The notes: generated by a model not told the origin, from the sequence alone. Shown: positions 17,375-24,000, numbered from the stretch's first letter. The stretch: 64,000 nucleotides of DNA from Spongiibacter thalassae (GCF_012272835.1 NZ_JAAWWK010000002.1:835451-899450), one strand, 5' to 3'. Made by a program: numbers and translations.

Positions 17375-18613
17375 AGATTCTTTCTCGCCCCGAAAACCCA
17401 TCATCTCCGAAATAATCCCGGCCATGCTCTTGGTGTCGCTGGGGATCCAGCGGCCGTAATGCTTCTTGACCATATTGGTGTCGGAATGGCCAAGTTGGCG
17501 CGCCACCCACTCCATAGGAACGTAGTTCGAGAGCAGCTGGCTGGCAAATGTATGGCGGCACTGATTGGGCCCCCGGTGCCGTACCTTGGCTTTTCGCAGA
17601 TGGCTGGTGAACCACCTACGTACAGATGAATCGTGCCAAGGCTGACGGCTTTTGCCATTCAGAAACACCAAGCGAACGGATTCCTCTCTCATTGTGACAT
17701 TGTCGCGCTGTCTGATGGTGACTGGCTTTGCGGTCAGCATTGCTGTGTGCGGCATTTGCCGTTTTAGCCACTCGATTGCAGGGTCGATCAGTTCAATGAT
17801 GCGGACACGTGATTTTTCCTTGGGTACCTTGTATTCATTCTGGACCTTGGCACGTTGAATCTTGATCGTCCAGTTGGTGGTATCCACATCCTCCCACGCC
17901 AGGGCGATGACCTCCGACAGCGATAGTCCCGACCAAGAGGCAAACATAATCATATTGATGTCTTGTTGGCGGTGCGTCTTTGTACTGGCGATCCGGTTTA
18001 GTTCTTCGCGGGAGAAGGGGTCAGCGGTTTCCTCGTTGTCGTCGCGCTCAATGTTTTTGATGCGCTGCAGGGGGTCGGACTTAATCACCCCATCGTGAAA
18101 GGCGTCTGACCAGACCCCTCGCACTACGGTAAATATATCGTTCACCGTTTTGGGCGCCAGATCGTTCTTAAGCAGCTCTGACTGGAAAAGCTCGATGTCG
18201 GATTTGTTCAGATCTCGGATGCGCTCATGGGGCCATTTCCGTTCGACATGGGCGGCTTTGTGCCTGTAGTTTCGATATGTGCTGGGCGCCTTTTTGGCTT
18301 CTTGCACGGCCAACCATTTTTTGACGCCACGGACGACAGTACGATCTGCAACACTTCCGCCATAGCCTGAGTACCGGTGAGCGCGCTCTGAATTGGGAAA
18401 GTGGGCGGCGTAGTCGAACTTCCCTTCCTTGATTTCAGCCAGCACCGTTCTGCGCTTGTTGTCGGCGTAAGCCAGCACAGCCTTTGTGATTTTGCTGTAG
18501 CCTTCGATCGGCTCCCTGCACCGCTCCCCGCGGTAGGTGAACGCGATGCGCACCTGGTTGCCCCGCACCTCGACACCCTTGGGCGGCTTCTCCATGCCTT
18601 TGGGTAAATTCAT
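17357..18613 (-). CDS. int: Phage tyrosine-recombinase integrase
   Basis: A 418-aa integrase with an N-terminal arm-binding domain (about 1-70), core-binding SAM-like domain (about 95-190) and C-terminal catalytic domain. Box II reads NQCRHTFASQLLS (Arg present, Asn where many have His), then LGHSD and the Tyr nucleophile in VKKHYGRW near residue 390. The first catalytic Arg is expected in GLRxSE, but here the segment reads SGLSLSEVIALAWEDVD, with Ser at that place. It acts on the tRNA-Ser 3' end 90 bp away. Its start overlaps the excisionase stop by 4 bp. Confidence 0.93.
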   Translation of the reverse strand: MNLPKGMEKPPKGVEVRGNQVRIAFTYRGERCREPIEGYSKITKAVLAYADNKRRTVLAEIKEGKFDYAAHFPNSERAHRYSGYGGSVADRTVVRGVKKWLAVQEAKKAPSTYRNYRHKAAHVERKWPHERIRDLNKSDIELFQSELLKNDLAPKTVNDIFTVVRGVWSDAFHDGVIKSDPLQRIKNIERDDNEETADPFSREELNRIASTKTHRQQDINMIMFASWSGLSLSEVIALAWEDVDTTNWTIKIQRAKVQNEYKVPKEKSRVRIIELIDPAIEWLKRQMPHTAMLTAKPVTIRQRDNVTMREESVRLVFLNGKSRQPWHDSSVRRWFTSHLRKAKVRHRGPNQCRHTFASQLLSNYVPMEWVARQLGHSDTNMVKKHYGRWIPSDTKSMAGIISEMMGFRGEKESGIKLG

Positions 18614-18825
18614 TGCCCAGATTCAAACCACGTATCGATTGCTGCAGGGGAATACACAATGCGGCCTTGGGGGTCTTTGCGCCAGTGCCGCCCCTCCAGC
18701 CAAACACCGCGCTCGCGGTACTTCCGAGCAGCCTCCTGGGTAATGCCGAAGGTGGATTCCATAACGTTCCCGCGCACCCATTTTGCTGCGTAGTGTGGCT
18801 GGTCGAGTTTCTCTGCTGCAGACAT
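18610..18825 (-). CDS. xis: Excisionase-like DNA-binding protein
   Basis: A 71-aa protein with a winged-helix pattern typical of phage excisionases: MESTFGITQEAARKYRERG (helix-turn-helix), VWLEGRHWRKDPQGRIVYS (wing) and a final IDTWFES helix. It overlaps int by 4 bp, so xis and int are translated together from the end of the early-left transcript. This fits induction of excision when pL is derepressed. Confidence 0.85.
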   Translation of the reverse strand: MSAAEKLDQPHYAAKWVRGNVMESTFGITQEAARKYRERGVWLEGRHWRKDPQGRIVYSPAAIDTWFESGQ

Positions 18826-18826
18826 G

Positions 18827-19387
18827 TTAGATATTTCTCCAAATTACAGGCTGTTGGTCGACTGGCGCACGGTGCTTGCCGCGGGCCATTGGGTGTTTCG
18901 GGCTTCCGTTCTTGGTGATACCCAAGCAGTGCAAAGGCTTGTCGATGTTTTCCTGTATCGCTTCCAGCATGTGCTCGGAGCATGCCATCGCCCAGGGCTG
19001 ATTCCCCCAAGCAACGACGATCAGGTCGCTGGATTGGCAGGCCTCGACAACGATGGCCTCATTCCGCATTAAGACATCCCGCACGTGCCAGTCCGGGCCG
19101 TTGCTTTCCCAGTCAGCCCAGCGCCGGCAGTCTGCCGGGGAAGGGGATCTGAAGGGGTAGAGGTTCACCACAATCAAACCGCCATAGCCCCATGCCCGGG
19201 AGAAATGTATGCAGCGCTTCAGGGTAGGATCGTCAGCGCTTGCATCGGCGGTAGAGGGGTTCAGCATCACCCAGCACACGCGGCTGTCCACGCGCCACCA
19301 GCGGCGCAGAGACCAACGCAGCTTCCCGCAGTGGCTGAGCGTGGCGGCCTTGTGGATTTCGGGTTCAATGAAAGCGAGTTCGTTCAT
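18827..19387 (-). CDS. DUF1643-family phage protein
   Basis: A 186-aa protein from ATG 19387, which has AGGG upstream and overlaps the preceding gene's stop by 4 bp; an upstream start 14 codons earlier is less likely. It has the DUF1643 signature: WVMLNPSTADASADDPTLKRC near the start, YGGLIVVNLYPFRSPSP, and VVAWGNQ further on. The family is common in phages and mobile elements; its biochemical function is not known to me. Confidence 0.82.
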   Translation of the reverse strand: MNELAFIEPEIHKAATLSHCGKLRWSLRRWWRVDSRVCWVMLNPSTADASADDPTLKRCIHFSRAWGYGGLIVVNLYPFRSPSPADCRRWADWESNGPDWHVRDVLMRNEAIVVEACQSSDLIVVAWGNQPWAMACSEHMLEAIQENIDKPLHCLGITKNGSPKHPMARGKHRAPVDQQPVIWRNI

Positions 19388-19683
19388 ATTGCTCTTACCC
19401 TGGGCAATGCCTTTCTGATGCCTTCGCACACCCGGGTGATACCCATGATGCCCAGATGGCGGTTGTTACAGTACACGCTGTAGTTGTCGACACGATCACC
19501 GGGTAACAGCTCAAACGTGGCCACCTCCCCCGTCAGTTTTCGGGTGACCGTGATTGTAATTTCGTCATCGATCGGGGGCGGCAGGGGTGCGGTTCCGGCA
19601 CTGTCCATGCGCTTGCGTTCCCGAGCAGCGTTGGCGTTTTCGCTCCACAGCTTCTTGGCTTTGCGTGTTGTTCTGTAAGTCAT
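19384..19683 (-). CDS. Small phage protein of unknown function
   Basis: A 99-aa protein with a basic N-terminus (TYRTTRKAKKLW) and a beta-strand-rich middle (ITITVTRKLTGEVATFELLPGD). Nothing recognisable. It shares a 4-bp overlap with the DUF1643 gene and is the first gene after the end of the attC-like cassette array. No attC-like spacer borders it. Confidence 0.65.
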   Translation of the reverse strand: MTYRTTRKAKKLWSENANAARERKRMDSAGTAPLPPPIDDEITITVTRKLTGEVATFELLPGDRVDNYSVYCNNRHLGIMGITRVCEGIRKALPRVRAI

Positions 19684-19726
19684 TGATTCTCAGACCCCTA
19701 CCTTGCGTTGTCTTGATAATCCAGTG

Positions 19727-19900
19727 TTATTCGCTTGGTGTTGCTTTGCCACGAACCTCGGCAGTCGCATACCAGCCTATCGTCATTGTTGCTTCGCAGT
19801 TTGGGCACTCCCATTCCGCGTCATCACATGCGTGACTCGGTAGATCGTCGCAATCCAGTTCGACCTCCTCGGTGCATATGGGGCATTCTATTTCCATCAT
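19727..19900 (-). CDS. 57-aa zinc-ribbon-like protein, last cassette of the array
   Basis: Starts at the first of two ATG codons with GGGAG five to eight nt upstream. Contains two Cys pairs, IECPIC near the start and WECPNC at residues 30-35, with further Cys17 and Cys25, as in small zinc ribbons. The unit begins GTTATTCGC at the attC0 border and the gene ends in its exact reverse complement, GCGAATAAC, which includes the stop codon. The sequence after it does not form a second complete attC-like site, so it closes the array. Confidence 0.7.
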   Translation of the reverse strand: MMEIECPICTEEVELDCDDLPSHACDDAEWECPNCEATMTIGWYATAEVRGKATPSE

Positions 19901-19913
19901 CCTCACTCCCAGC

Positions 19914-19966
19914 GAATAACAAGTAATTGCAGCCAGACCTTCGGCTGCTGAATAAAAGGGTTATGT
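19914..19966 (-). repeat. attC-like site 0 (53 bp)
   Basis: Between the coiled-coil gene and the zinc-ribbon gene. Ends ACATAAC and GTTATTC; internal stem GCAGCC / GGCTGC. The ACATAAC end overlaps the stop codon of the preceding gene. Confidence 0.7.
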
Positions 19967-20155
19967 TTTAAACGTCTGCACAAACTCGCGGGCCTCTTGC
20001 AGTTTGCCCTCTGAGATAAATCCAGCAGTCTCCAGCAGCTCCAGCACCATCTGATTCTGCTTACGCTCAATGAGCAGGTTTTTAATCTGGCGGTCTGCTT
20101 TATCAAGGCTCTTGTAGGCTTCTGCCAGCTCTTTCTCTAAATCTTTAGGTTCCAT
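19961..20155 (-). CDS. 64-aa coiled-coil cassette protein
   Basis: Start ATG 20155 has GGAG 6 nt upstream inside the cassette leader; an upstream ATG 9 codons earlier would lie within the attC-like spacer. Almost entirely helical with heptad character (EPKDLEKELAEAYKSLDKA). Unit start GTTATGTTTT pairs with unit end AAAACATAAC. No family recognised. Confidence 0.65.
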   Translation of the reverse strand: MEPKDLEKELAEAYKSLDKADRQIKNLLIERKQNQMVLELLETAGFISEGKLQEAREFVQTFKT

Positions 20156-20168
20156 CGTGCTCTCCAAA

Positions 20169-20245
20169 ACATAACAACGCATTTAACTTCAGCCTTCGGC
20201 TCGGACGCTCCGCGTTGCTACGCGCCCGTTAATGCAAGGTTAACT
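20169..20245 (-). repeat. attC-like site 1 (77 bp)
   Basis: Ends AGTTAAC and GTTATGT in gene direction; contains further inverted blocks GCATTAAC and GTTAAATGC inside the arms. Confidence 0.7.
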
Positions 20246-20248
20246 GAC

Positions 20249-20437
20249 TCACTTCTGGCCAGTAAAAAACTCAACGTGCAACTGGTTGCACATGCTGCCG
20301 TCAGGGTCGGCCCATACAACTAGGCGCACCAAGTAGGGTTTACCACCTATCTCAATCACATCGTCTTGGCGCGGCATTTGTTCGTAGTTGCGGAACGCAT
20401 AAGGCTTCCCGTTTTCTATAATGTCGGCTCGTATCAT
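20249..20437 (-). CDS. 62-aa cassette protein of unknown function
   Basis: Short beta-rich protein (VIEIGGKPYLVRLVVWADP) with GGGG 6-9 nt upstream of the ATG. Unit start GTTAACTGAC pairs with GTCAGTTAAC just after the stop codon. Here the stop is a TGA a few bases ahead of the core site, unlike most other units. No known family. Confidence 0.65.
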   Translation of the reverse strand: MIRADIIENGKPYAFRNYEQMPRQDDVIEIGGKPYLVRLVVWADPDGSMCNQLHVEFFTGQK

Positions 20438-20451
20438 CGAATTTCCCCGTC

Positions 20452-20513
20452 AGTTAACAAGTCGCGGCAGCATCGACCTCGCTGTCGCTCGGCCTCTGCG
20501 CTCGCGGTTACAC
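20452..20513 (-). repeat. attC-like site 2 (62 bp)
   Basis: Ends GTGTAAC and GTTAACT. Its interior is nearly the same as that of site 8 (about 45 shared bases with one or two differences), although the flanking genes are unrelated. Confidence 0.7.
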
Positions 20514-20909
20514 GCCCCACAAATCCGCCATCTTCTGTATCTGGCGCAGCCAAAATTCTTTATTCTCCCTGAGGTGCTTTAGCTCCCAATAATTTCCTTC
20601 CGGTATCGTGTCGACGTCGAGTCTTGATGGGTGGCGTGCCATGCGCATTGTCTTGTCAAATATTTGGCTAACCCTGCCTCCACTAATGCCAAGGTCTTTG
20701 CCAACTTTGGTGAAGGTATCACCCTCAAGGACTCTGCGAGCAGCGTAAACCTGGCGCTTGTATCTGGTCTTTTTGTCCGGCAGAGGGCTTCTTTTTTCCT
20801 GCTTTTCAATGCAGGCACTGGCTACCGCCTCCGTTCTGTGGGTGTGGCTATCTATTCCGCAATCCCAATATTCAATCTCAATCCACTTCGTTCTTTTGCT
20901 GGCTTTCAT
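20508..20909 (-). CDS. HTH-domain cassette protein (sigma-like)
   Basis: A 133-aa protein from ATG 20909, which has GGGAGG upstream; the longer frame would start inside the spacer. Residues 60-100 form a helix-turn-helix like that of sigma region 4 or phage regulators: RRVLEGDTFTKVGKDLGIS followed by GGRVSQIFDK. A C-terminal helix carries many Trp/Lys. It probably binds DNA; target unknown. Unit start GTTACACGC pairs with unit end GCGTGTAAC, containing its stop codon. Confidence 0.7.
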   Translation of the reverse strand: MKASKRTKWIEIEYWDCGIDSHTHRTEAVASACIEKQEKRSPLPDKKTRYKRQVYAARRVLEGDTFTKVGKDLGISGGRVSQIFDKTMRMARHPSRLDVDTIPEGNYWELKHLRENKEFWLRQIQKMADLWGV

Positions 20910-20921
20910 GTGCCCTCCCGC

Positions 20922-21009
20922 GTGTAACAAGTCACAGCACATTCACTCCGCTGCGCTCCGTCGGACAACCTACACTGCGTTTCGGTTGCCCGTGTGTTCA
21001 GGGTTATAA
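20922..21009 (-). repeat. attC-like site 3 (88 bp)
   Basis: Ends TTATAAC and GTTACAC in gene direction. Follows one copy of the duplicated Cys-rich gene, yet its interior is unrelated to that of site 4, which follows the other copy. Confidence 0.7.
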
Positions 21010-21282
21010 CGCTCTCGCGCTGTAATGAACGTCTGGCTCCGCCCTAATCCCGAAAAGCTCGCCGTTTACAGTTATCTGCACAGTCGTGTTCATCAGATAG
21101 TAGTCGCCGTTCTCATTGCTTTTTCTGGCGTACTTCAGTGCTGCATCTTTTGAGTCGTGAGCGTGGATGGTGTGCTCCTCGCCATCTTCATCAACGATGC
21201 AAAAAGGCTTGCACTCACAATCTACGTCAGGCTTTCCAAACACCATAAAAATAGATTCGCCGCATTTTTTGCAAAATCTCAT
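21004..21282 (-). CDS. 92-aa Cys-rich cassette protein, copy A
   Basis: Starts MRFCKKCGESIFMVFGKP with two Cys pairs in the first 30 residues (CKKC and DCECKPFC), likely a zinc site, followed by a small alpha/beta domain. It differs from the neighbouring copy at 21350-21628 by four bases, giving one change (Arg for Gly near the end). The leader GTTATAACGCGAGG is also shared. No known function. Confidence 0.75.
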   Translation of the reverse strand: MRFCKKCGESIFMVFGKPDVDCECKPFCIVDEDGEEHTIHAHDSKDAALKYARKSNENGDYYLMNTTVQITVNGELFGIRAEPDVHYSARAL

Positions 21283-21295
21283 CTCTCACCTCGCG

Positions 21296-21355
21296 TTATA
21301 ACAACAAATTGTTGCGCGACGGCATAAAGCGCCGCGCCAAAATTAAGGGTTATAA
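21296..21355 (-). repeat. attC-like site 4 (60 bp)
   Basis: Ends TTATAAC and GTTATAA; long imperfect stem (GGCGCGGCG against CGTCGCGC). Lies between the two copies of the duplicated gene. Confidence 0.7.
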
Positions 21356-21628
21356 CGCTCTCGCGCTGTAATGAACGTCTGGCTCCGCCCCAATCCCGAA
21401 AAGCTCGCCGTTTACAGTTATCTGCACAGTCGTGTTCATCAGGTAGTAGTCGCCGTTCTCATTGCTTTTTCTGGCGTACTTCAGTGCTGCATCTTTTGAG
21501 TCGTGAGCGTGGATGGTGTGCTCTTCGCCATCTTCATCAACGATGCAAAAAGGCTTGCACTCACAATCTACGTCAGGCTTTCCAAACACCATAAAAATAG
21601 ACTCGCCGCATTTTTTGCAAAATCTCAT
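21350..21628 (-). CDS. 92-aa Cys-rich cassette protein, copy B
   Basis: Near-identical paralogue of the 21004-21282 gene (four base differences over 279 bp), with the same zinc-site-like Cys pairs and the same leader with GAGGTGAGAG before the ATG. Unit start GTTATAACGC pairs with unit end GCGTTATAAC, which contains the stop codon. The tandem copies indicate a recent duplication. Confidence 0.75.
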   Translation of the reverse strand: MRFCKKCGESIFMVFGKPDVDCECKPFCIVDEDGEEHTIHAHDSKDAALKYARKSNENGDYYLMNTTVQITVNGELFGIGAEPDVHYSARAL

Positions 21629-21641
21629 CTCTCACCTCGCG

Positions 21642-21699
21642 TTATAACAACTTCAGGCAGCGCGATGGCCTGCGGCCACGCCTGCTAAATGGGTTACCG
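21642..21699 (-). repeat. attC-like site 5 (58 bp)
   Basis: Ends CGGTAAC and GTTATAA; strong internal stem of CAGGCG and TGGCC blocks around a GCA loop. The preceding gene's unit start does not match this end, the one exception among the complete sites. Confidence 0.65.
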
Positions 21700-21972
21700 T
21701 GCCCGCTCATTCCAGCGGTCGTGCAGTTCGTCATACAACTGTTCCGGCGTAGCTTCCGGCACATCCTCCCAGCAAATACTCATATCGGCAGGGCAGTTGT
21801 GGCAGTAAATTGCCACTTGGTGTCCAAGGTGCCCGCCGTTTATCGGAGCGTATGATCTTCGCATATCAATCTCGGGGCTTTCCCCACAAAACGGGCACGG
21901 TAACAAGCCGTTGTTGGGCGCGACCTGCTGGGTCGTTGCATTGCTTTCTGGTTGTGCAGTTTCGTTCTTCAT
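21694..21972 (-). CDS. Lar-like restriction-alleviation-type zinc protein
   Basis: A 92-aa protein from ATG 21972 (GGAGG 5 nt upstream). It contains LLPCPFCGESPEI near residue 23 and YCHNCPADMS near residue 57, the two Cys pairs characteristic of the Lar family found in many phages, which was named for relief of host type I restriction. In most phages the role is unproven. It follows the 22017 gene with no complete attC-like spacer between. Confidence 0.75.
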   Translation of the reverse strand: MKNETAQPESNATTQQVAPNNGLLPCPFCGESPEIDMRRSYAPINGGHLGHQVAIYCHNCPADMSICWEDVPEATPEQLYDELHDRWNERAR

Positions 21973-22022
21973 CGTCGCCTCCAGTGGGCCATCACGCAGG
22001 CCGCAAAACATTGGGGTTAGTG
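21973..22022 (-). repeat. Remnant of an attC-like site (6)
   Basis: The 22017 gene ends in GCACTAAC, exactly complementary to its own unit start GTTAGTGC, so a core end is present, but no GTTRRRY partner follows before the next gene. The missing partner predicted from the next gene's end would read GTTACCG. This looks like a deletion that fused two units. Confidence 0.5.
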
Positions 22023-22457
22023 CGACTTGTAATCCAGCAGTGCAAACTGGTCGTTTGAAAGCTGCTCGAAAAGGGTCTTTCCTGTCGCAGGGTTCTGCGC
22101 GTAGGGCAAAAAAACTTCCACCATTTCAGCCTGTTCGGCCTCCACAATGGCAAGCTGCGCCTCGATCCAGTCCTTGATAATTCGCCATGCCACTCGCGCC
22201 GCCTGGTCACGCGTTTTTAGCTTCCGTGGTGCCTTGTCGTCGCGCTGCAACAGCATATAGATACGGTCGATCTGCGCGGGTAGCCGGAAGCTGACCATGA
22301 TCCCGTTGCACAGTATCCGAAAGGAAAGGGCACACAGCACCTGTTCGTCGTCGTACTCAGTCATAACCGCTTGCGCTCCGGCGCGGGCCAGCTTGCCTTG
22401 TATCTCACTTGTGGTTTTCTCCACCGCAATACTGGTCGTGTAGTTCAAAATCGGCAT
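22017..22457 (-). CDS. Conserved phage protein of unknown function
   Basis: A 146-aa protein with the start MPILNYTTSIAVEKTTSEIQ and the internal pattern AVMTEYDDEQVLCALSFRI, a family widely seen in early regions of phages of proteobacteria; no function known to me. The middle carries a basic helix (RDDKAPRKLKTRDQAARVAW). Unit start GTTAGTGC pairs with unit end GCACTAAC, containing its stop codon. Confidence 0.75.
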   Translation of the reverse strand: MPILNYTTSIAVEKTTSEIQGKLARAGAQAVMTEYDDEQVLCALSFRILCNGIMVSFRLPAQIDRIYMLLQRDDKAPRKLKTRDQAARVAWRIIKDWIEAQLAIVEAEQAEMVEVFLPYAQNPATGKTLFEQLSNDQFALLDYKSH

Positions 22458-22482
22458 CTAGTTTCCCTCTTTCCTGCAGCCG

Positions 22483-22554
22483 CACTAACAACCACAGGCA
22501 CGGGATCGTCATTACGCTGCACTTCATTCCTCACCCGTGCTGTCATGGTTATGC
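22483..22554 (-). repeat. attC-like site 7 (72 bp)
   Basis: Ends GCATAAC and GTTAGTG; internal arms CACGGG and CCCGTG. Confidence 0.7.
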
Positions 22555-22752
22555 AGAAACGTGTTCATAGGCTTTTATCGGCCTAAACTCCCCGCACCAA
22601 TCGGCACGCCCAGTAATCGGCCAATAGTGGCCGTCCTCAAAATGCGCGGCTGGCGGGTTTCGTTTGCAGTGGCCCGTCACGCTGTTGATAAAGCACCACC
22701 AGTGGCACTTGTTACACGAGGCCATGTTGTCGCTTGGGGTTTCGGTGTTCAT
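22549..22752 (-). CDS. 67-aa Cys/Trp-rich cassette protein
   Basis: Contains NMASCNKCHWWCFIN and GHCKRNPPA, four Cys in a spacing that could bind zinc, and WCGEFRP near the end. AGGAG lies 8-9 nt before the ATG. Unit start GTTATGCAG pairs with unit end CTGCATAAC, which includes the stop codon. No family assigned with confidence. Confidence 0.68.
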   Translation of the reverse strand: MNTETPSDNMASCNKCHWWCFINSVTGHCKRNPPAAHFEDGHYWPITGRADWCGEFRPIKAYEHVSA

Positions 22753-22765
22753 TTTTAGTTCTCCT

Positions 22766-22827
22766 GCATAACAAGTCGCGGCAGCATCGACCTCGCTGCC
22801 GCTCGGCCTCTGCGCTTGGGGTTATGC
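22766..22827 (-). repeat. attC-like site 8 (62 bp)
   Basis: Ends GCATAAC and GTTATGC, exactly complementary. The interior closely repeats that of site 2, 2.3 kb away. Confidence 0.75.
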
Positions 22828-23040
22828 AGCTTCCGGCTGCTCAATCGCGCTGCGAATAAACTCCGTCCGGCAAGTCACTTCCTCGCCTTTTGCCTTCACG
22901 TTGTAATCCATCATTGCGGTGGTCTGGCCGCCAACAACAACACCGTGCGTCCATGTGTCGCACTGCCCGGTAACACGTATCATAAAAGTACCTTTGCGCT
23001 GGGCGGTTACCAAGTAGGTTTTTCCGGTCTCAAGTTTCAT
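22822..23040 (-). CDS. 72-aa cassette protein of unknown function
   Basis: A small beta-rich protein (KTYLVTAQRKGTFMIRVTGQ) from ATG 23040 with GGAG 9 nt upstream; the longer frame starts within the spacer. Unit start GTTATGCAGC pairs with unit end GCTGCATAAC. No family recognised. Confidence 0.66.
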   Translation of the reverse strand: MKLETGKTYLVTAQRKGTFMIRVTGQCDTWTHGVVVGGQTTAMMDYNVKAKGEEVTCRTEFIRSAIEQPEAA

Positions 23041-23071
23041 ATCATTCGCTCCGTAGTTGAGTGTTTGCTGC

Positions 23072-23166
23072 ATAACAATTCGCAGCAGGCGCGACACTCA
23101 AGCCGGTGGCTTTCGTGCCGCTGTGCTGGCGGTTAGTGCCTTGCGCCGCTGTGCTTAGGGTTATGT
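23072..23166 (-). repeat. attC-like site 9 (95 bp)
   Basis: Ends ACATAAC and GTTATGC. The longest spacer; holds an extra internal CACTAAC element and repeated CAGCGGC blocks. Confidence 0.68.
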
Positions 23167-23397
23167 GCCACCGTGCGAAATGCCGGCCAAAAATGCTTCT
23201 CGCAGCGCCCAGCCATGCCATGCGTATGCGTCTTTAAAATCACTGGTGTCTAGAACTGAGGCTACATAGTCATACGCGGCTGAAATCTCGGGGTGCAACT
23301 CACCATCGTTTTCAGCCCCGTGGTCTGCGCTACCTCGCTTATCGTGTTCTGGGGTCAAGCTGCGGTTTGGCAGCTCGTCAGCTTTTCTCTCAATCAT
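23161..23397 (-). CDS. 78-aa cassette protein of unknown function
   Basis: From ATG 23397 (GGAG 7 nt upstream). The N-terminal half is charged and probably disordered; the C-terminal half is helical with SAAYDYVASVLDTSDFKDAY and AWHGWALREAFLAGI. Unit start GTTATGTGCC pairs with unit end GGCACATAAC including the stop codon. Unknown family. Confidence 0.66.
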   Translation of the reverse strand: MIERKADELPNRSLTPEHDKRGSADHGAENDGELHPEISAAYDYVASVLDTSDFKDAYAWHGWALREAFLAGISHGGT

Positions 23398-23416
23398 CAC
23401 TTTTCTCCGTACCGGC

Positions 23417-23466
23417 ACATAACAATTGCAATCAGTCGCTGCGCTGGGAAGCCGCAGCGGTTATAT
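23417..23466 (-). repeat. attC-like site 10 (50 bp)
   Basis: Ends ATATAAC and GTTATGT; central CGCTGCG / GCGCAGCG arms. The promoter-proximal limit of the array. Confidence 0.7.
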
Positions 23467-24000
23467 GGATAGCACCGTGTATGGGCCACGTACGCCGGCA
23501 CTGAATTCAGAGGCGGCCTGCAGAGCCATCTCGATTCGCTTTTTTGGTGCAATCTTCATTGAGTCGGTGGCATGGAGACTGCCTAGAACCAGGTCCTGTC
23601 CGCAGCCACACGCATGATAGGACTGCCTGACCCTGGCGACCTGGTAATCACCTTCTATCTCATAGAGCTGCCCGCGCCACCCTACGAGAAATGTTCCGCC
23701 GTATTCTTGTCCATTGCGAGTTTCTTGATACCCGCCGCCTTTCATTAACCCCCGCACCGCAGGAATGAATCGTTTCACCATGTAGGGCATGCCTTCCTCA
23801 CCCTCGAAAGGTTTCGGGGGACTGAACTCGTGCTCAAGCAATTGGCCCATGCGAAAGGAAGAGGTGTACCCAAAAATAAACTCACCATTTTTGAATACTT
23901 TCGGGTCCGATCTTGTTTGCATGGAGAGCCCACCAACACCGGCAGAGTCGCCGCCAATATAGACTTTTCCATCATTCATGATTCCAGCAATTGCAGTCAT
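23461..24000 (-). CDS. Ntn-hydrolase-like (proteasome beta/HslV-type) phage protein
   Basis: A 179-aa protein whose start MTAIAGIMNDGKVYIGGDSAG resembles the first strands of proteasome beta/HslV proteins, with Thr2 exposed after Met removal as a possible nucleophile, an Asp in the second strand and FIFGYTSSFRMGQLLEH as the first helix region. Similar Ntn-hydrolase-like proteins occur in tailed phages. Activity is not established. It ends at attC-like site 10 but lacks the matching core sequence at its start, so it is the boundary gene of the array. Confidence 0.6.
   Translation of the reverse strand: MTAIAGIMNDGKVYIGGDSAGVGGLSMQTRSDPKVFKNGEFIFGYTSSFRMGQLLEHEFSPPKPFEGEEGMPYMVKRFIPAVRGLMKGGGYQETRNGQEYGGTFLVGWRGQLYEIEGDYQVARVRQSYHACGCGQDLVLGSLHATDSMKIAPKKRIEMALQAASEFSAGVRGPYTVLSI

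Larger units (their letters stand above)
19914..23466 (-). other. Integron-like cassette array: ten attC-like spacers separating small genes
   Basis: Ten spacers of 50-95 bp, each an imperfect inverted repeat whose outer ends read as RYYYAAC-type and GTTRRRY-type core sites in gene direction, separate genes all on the minus strand. For nine genes the first 7-10 bases of the unit are the reverse complement of the bases at its own stop codon (for example GTTATGTGCC with GGCACATAAC). Each gene has its own ribosome-binding site and none has an obvious promoter, so expression depends on upstream phage transcription from pL. No IntI-type integrase is present in the window. Confidence 0.75.

Noticed and set aside
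19900-23470. The evenly placed repeated spacers could be taken for a CRISPR array
   Set aside because: Units are genes of different length with their own start and stop codons, the spacers differ in length (50-95 bp) and sequence, and no cas genes are near.
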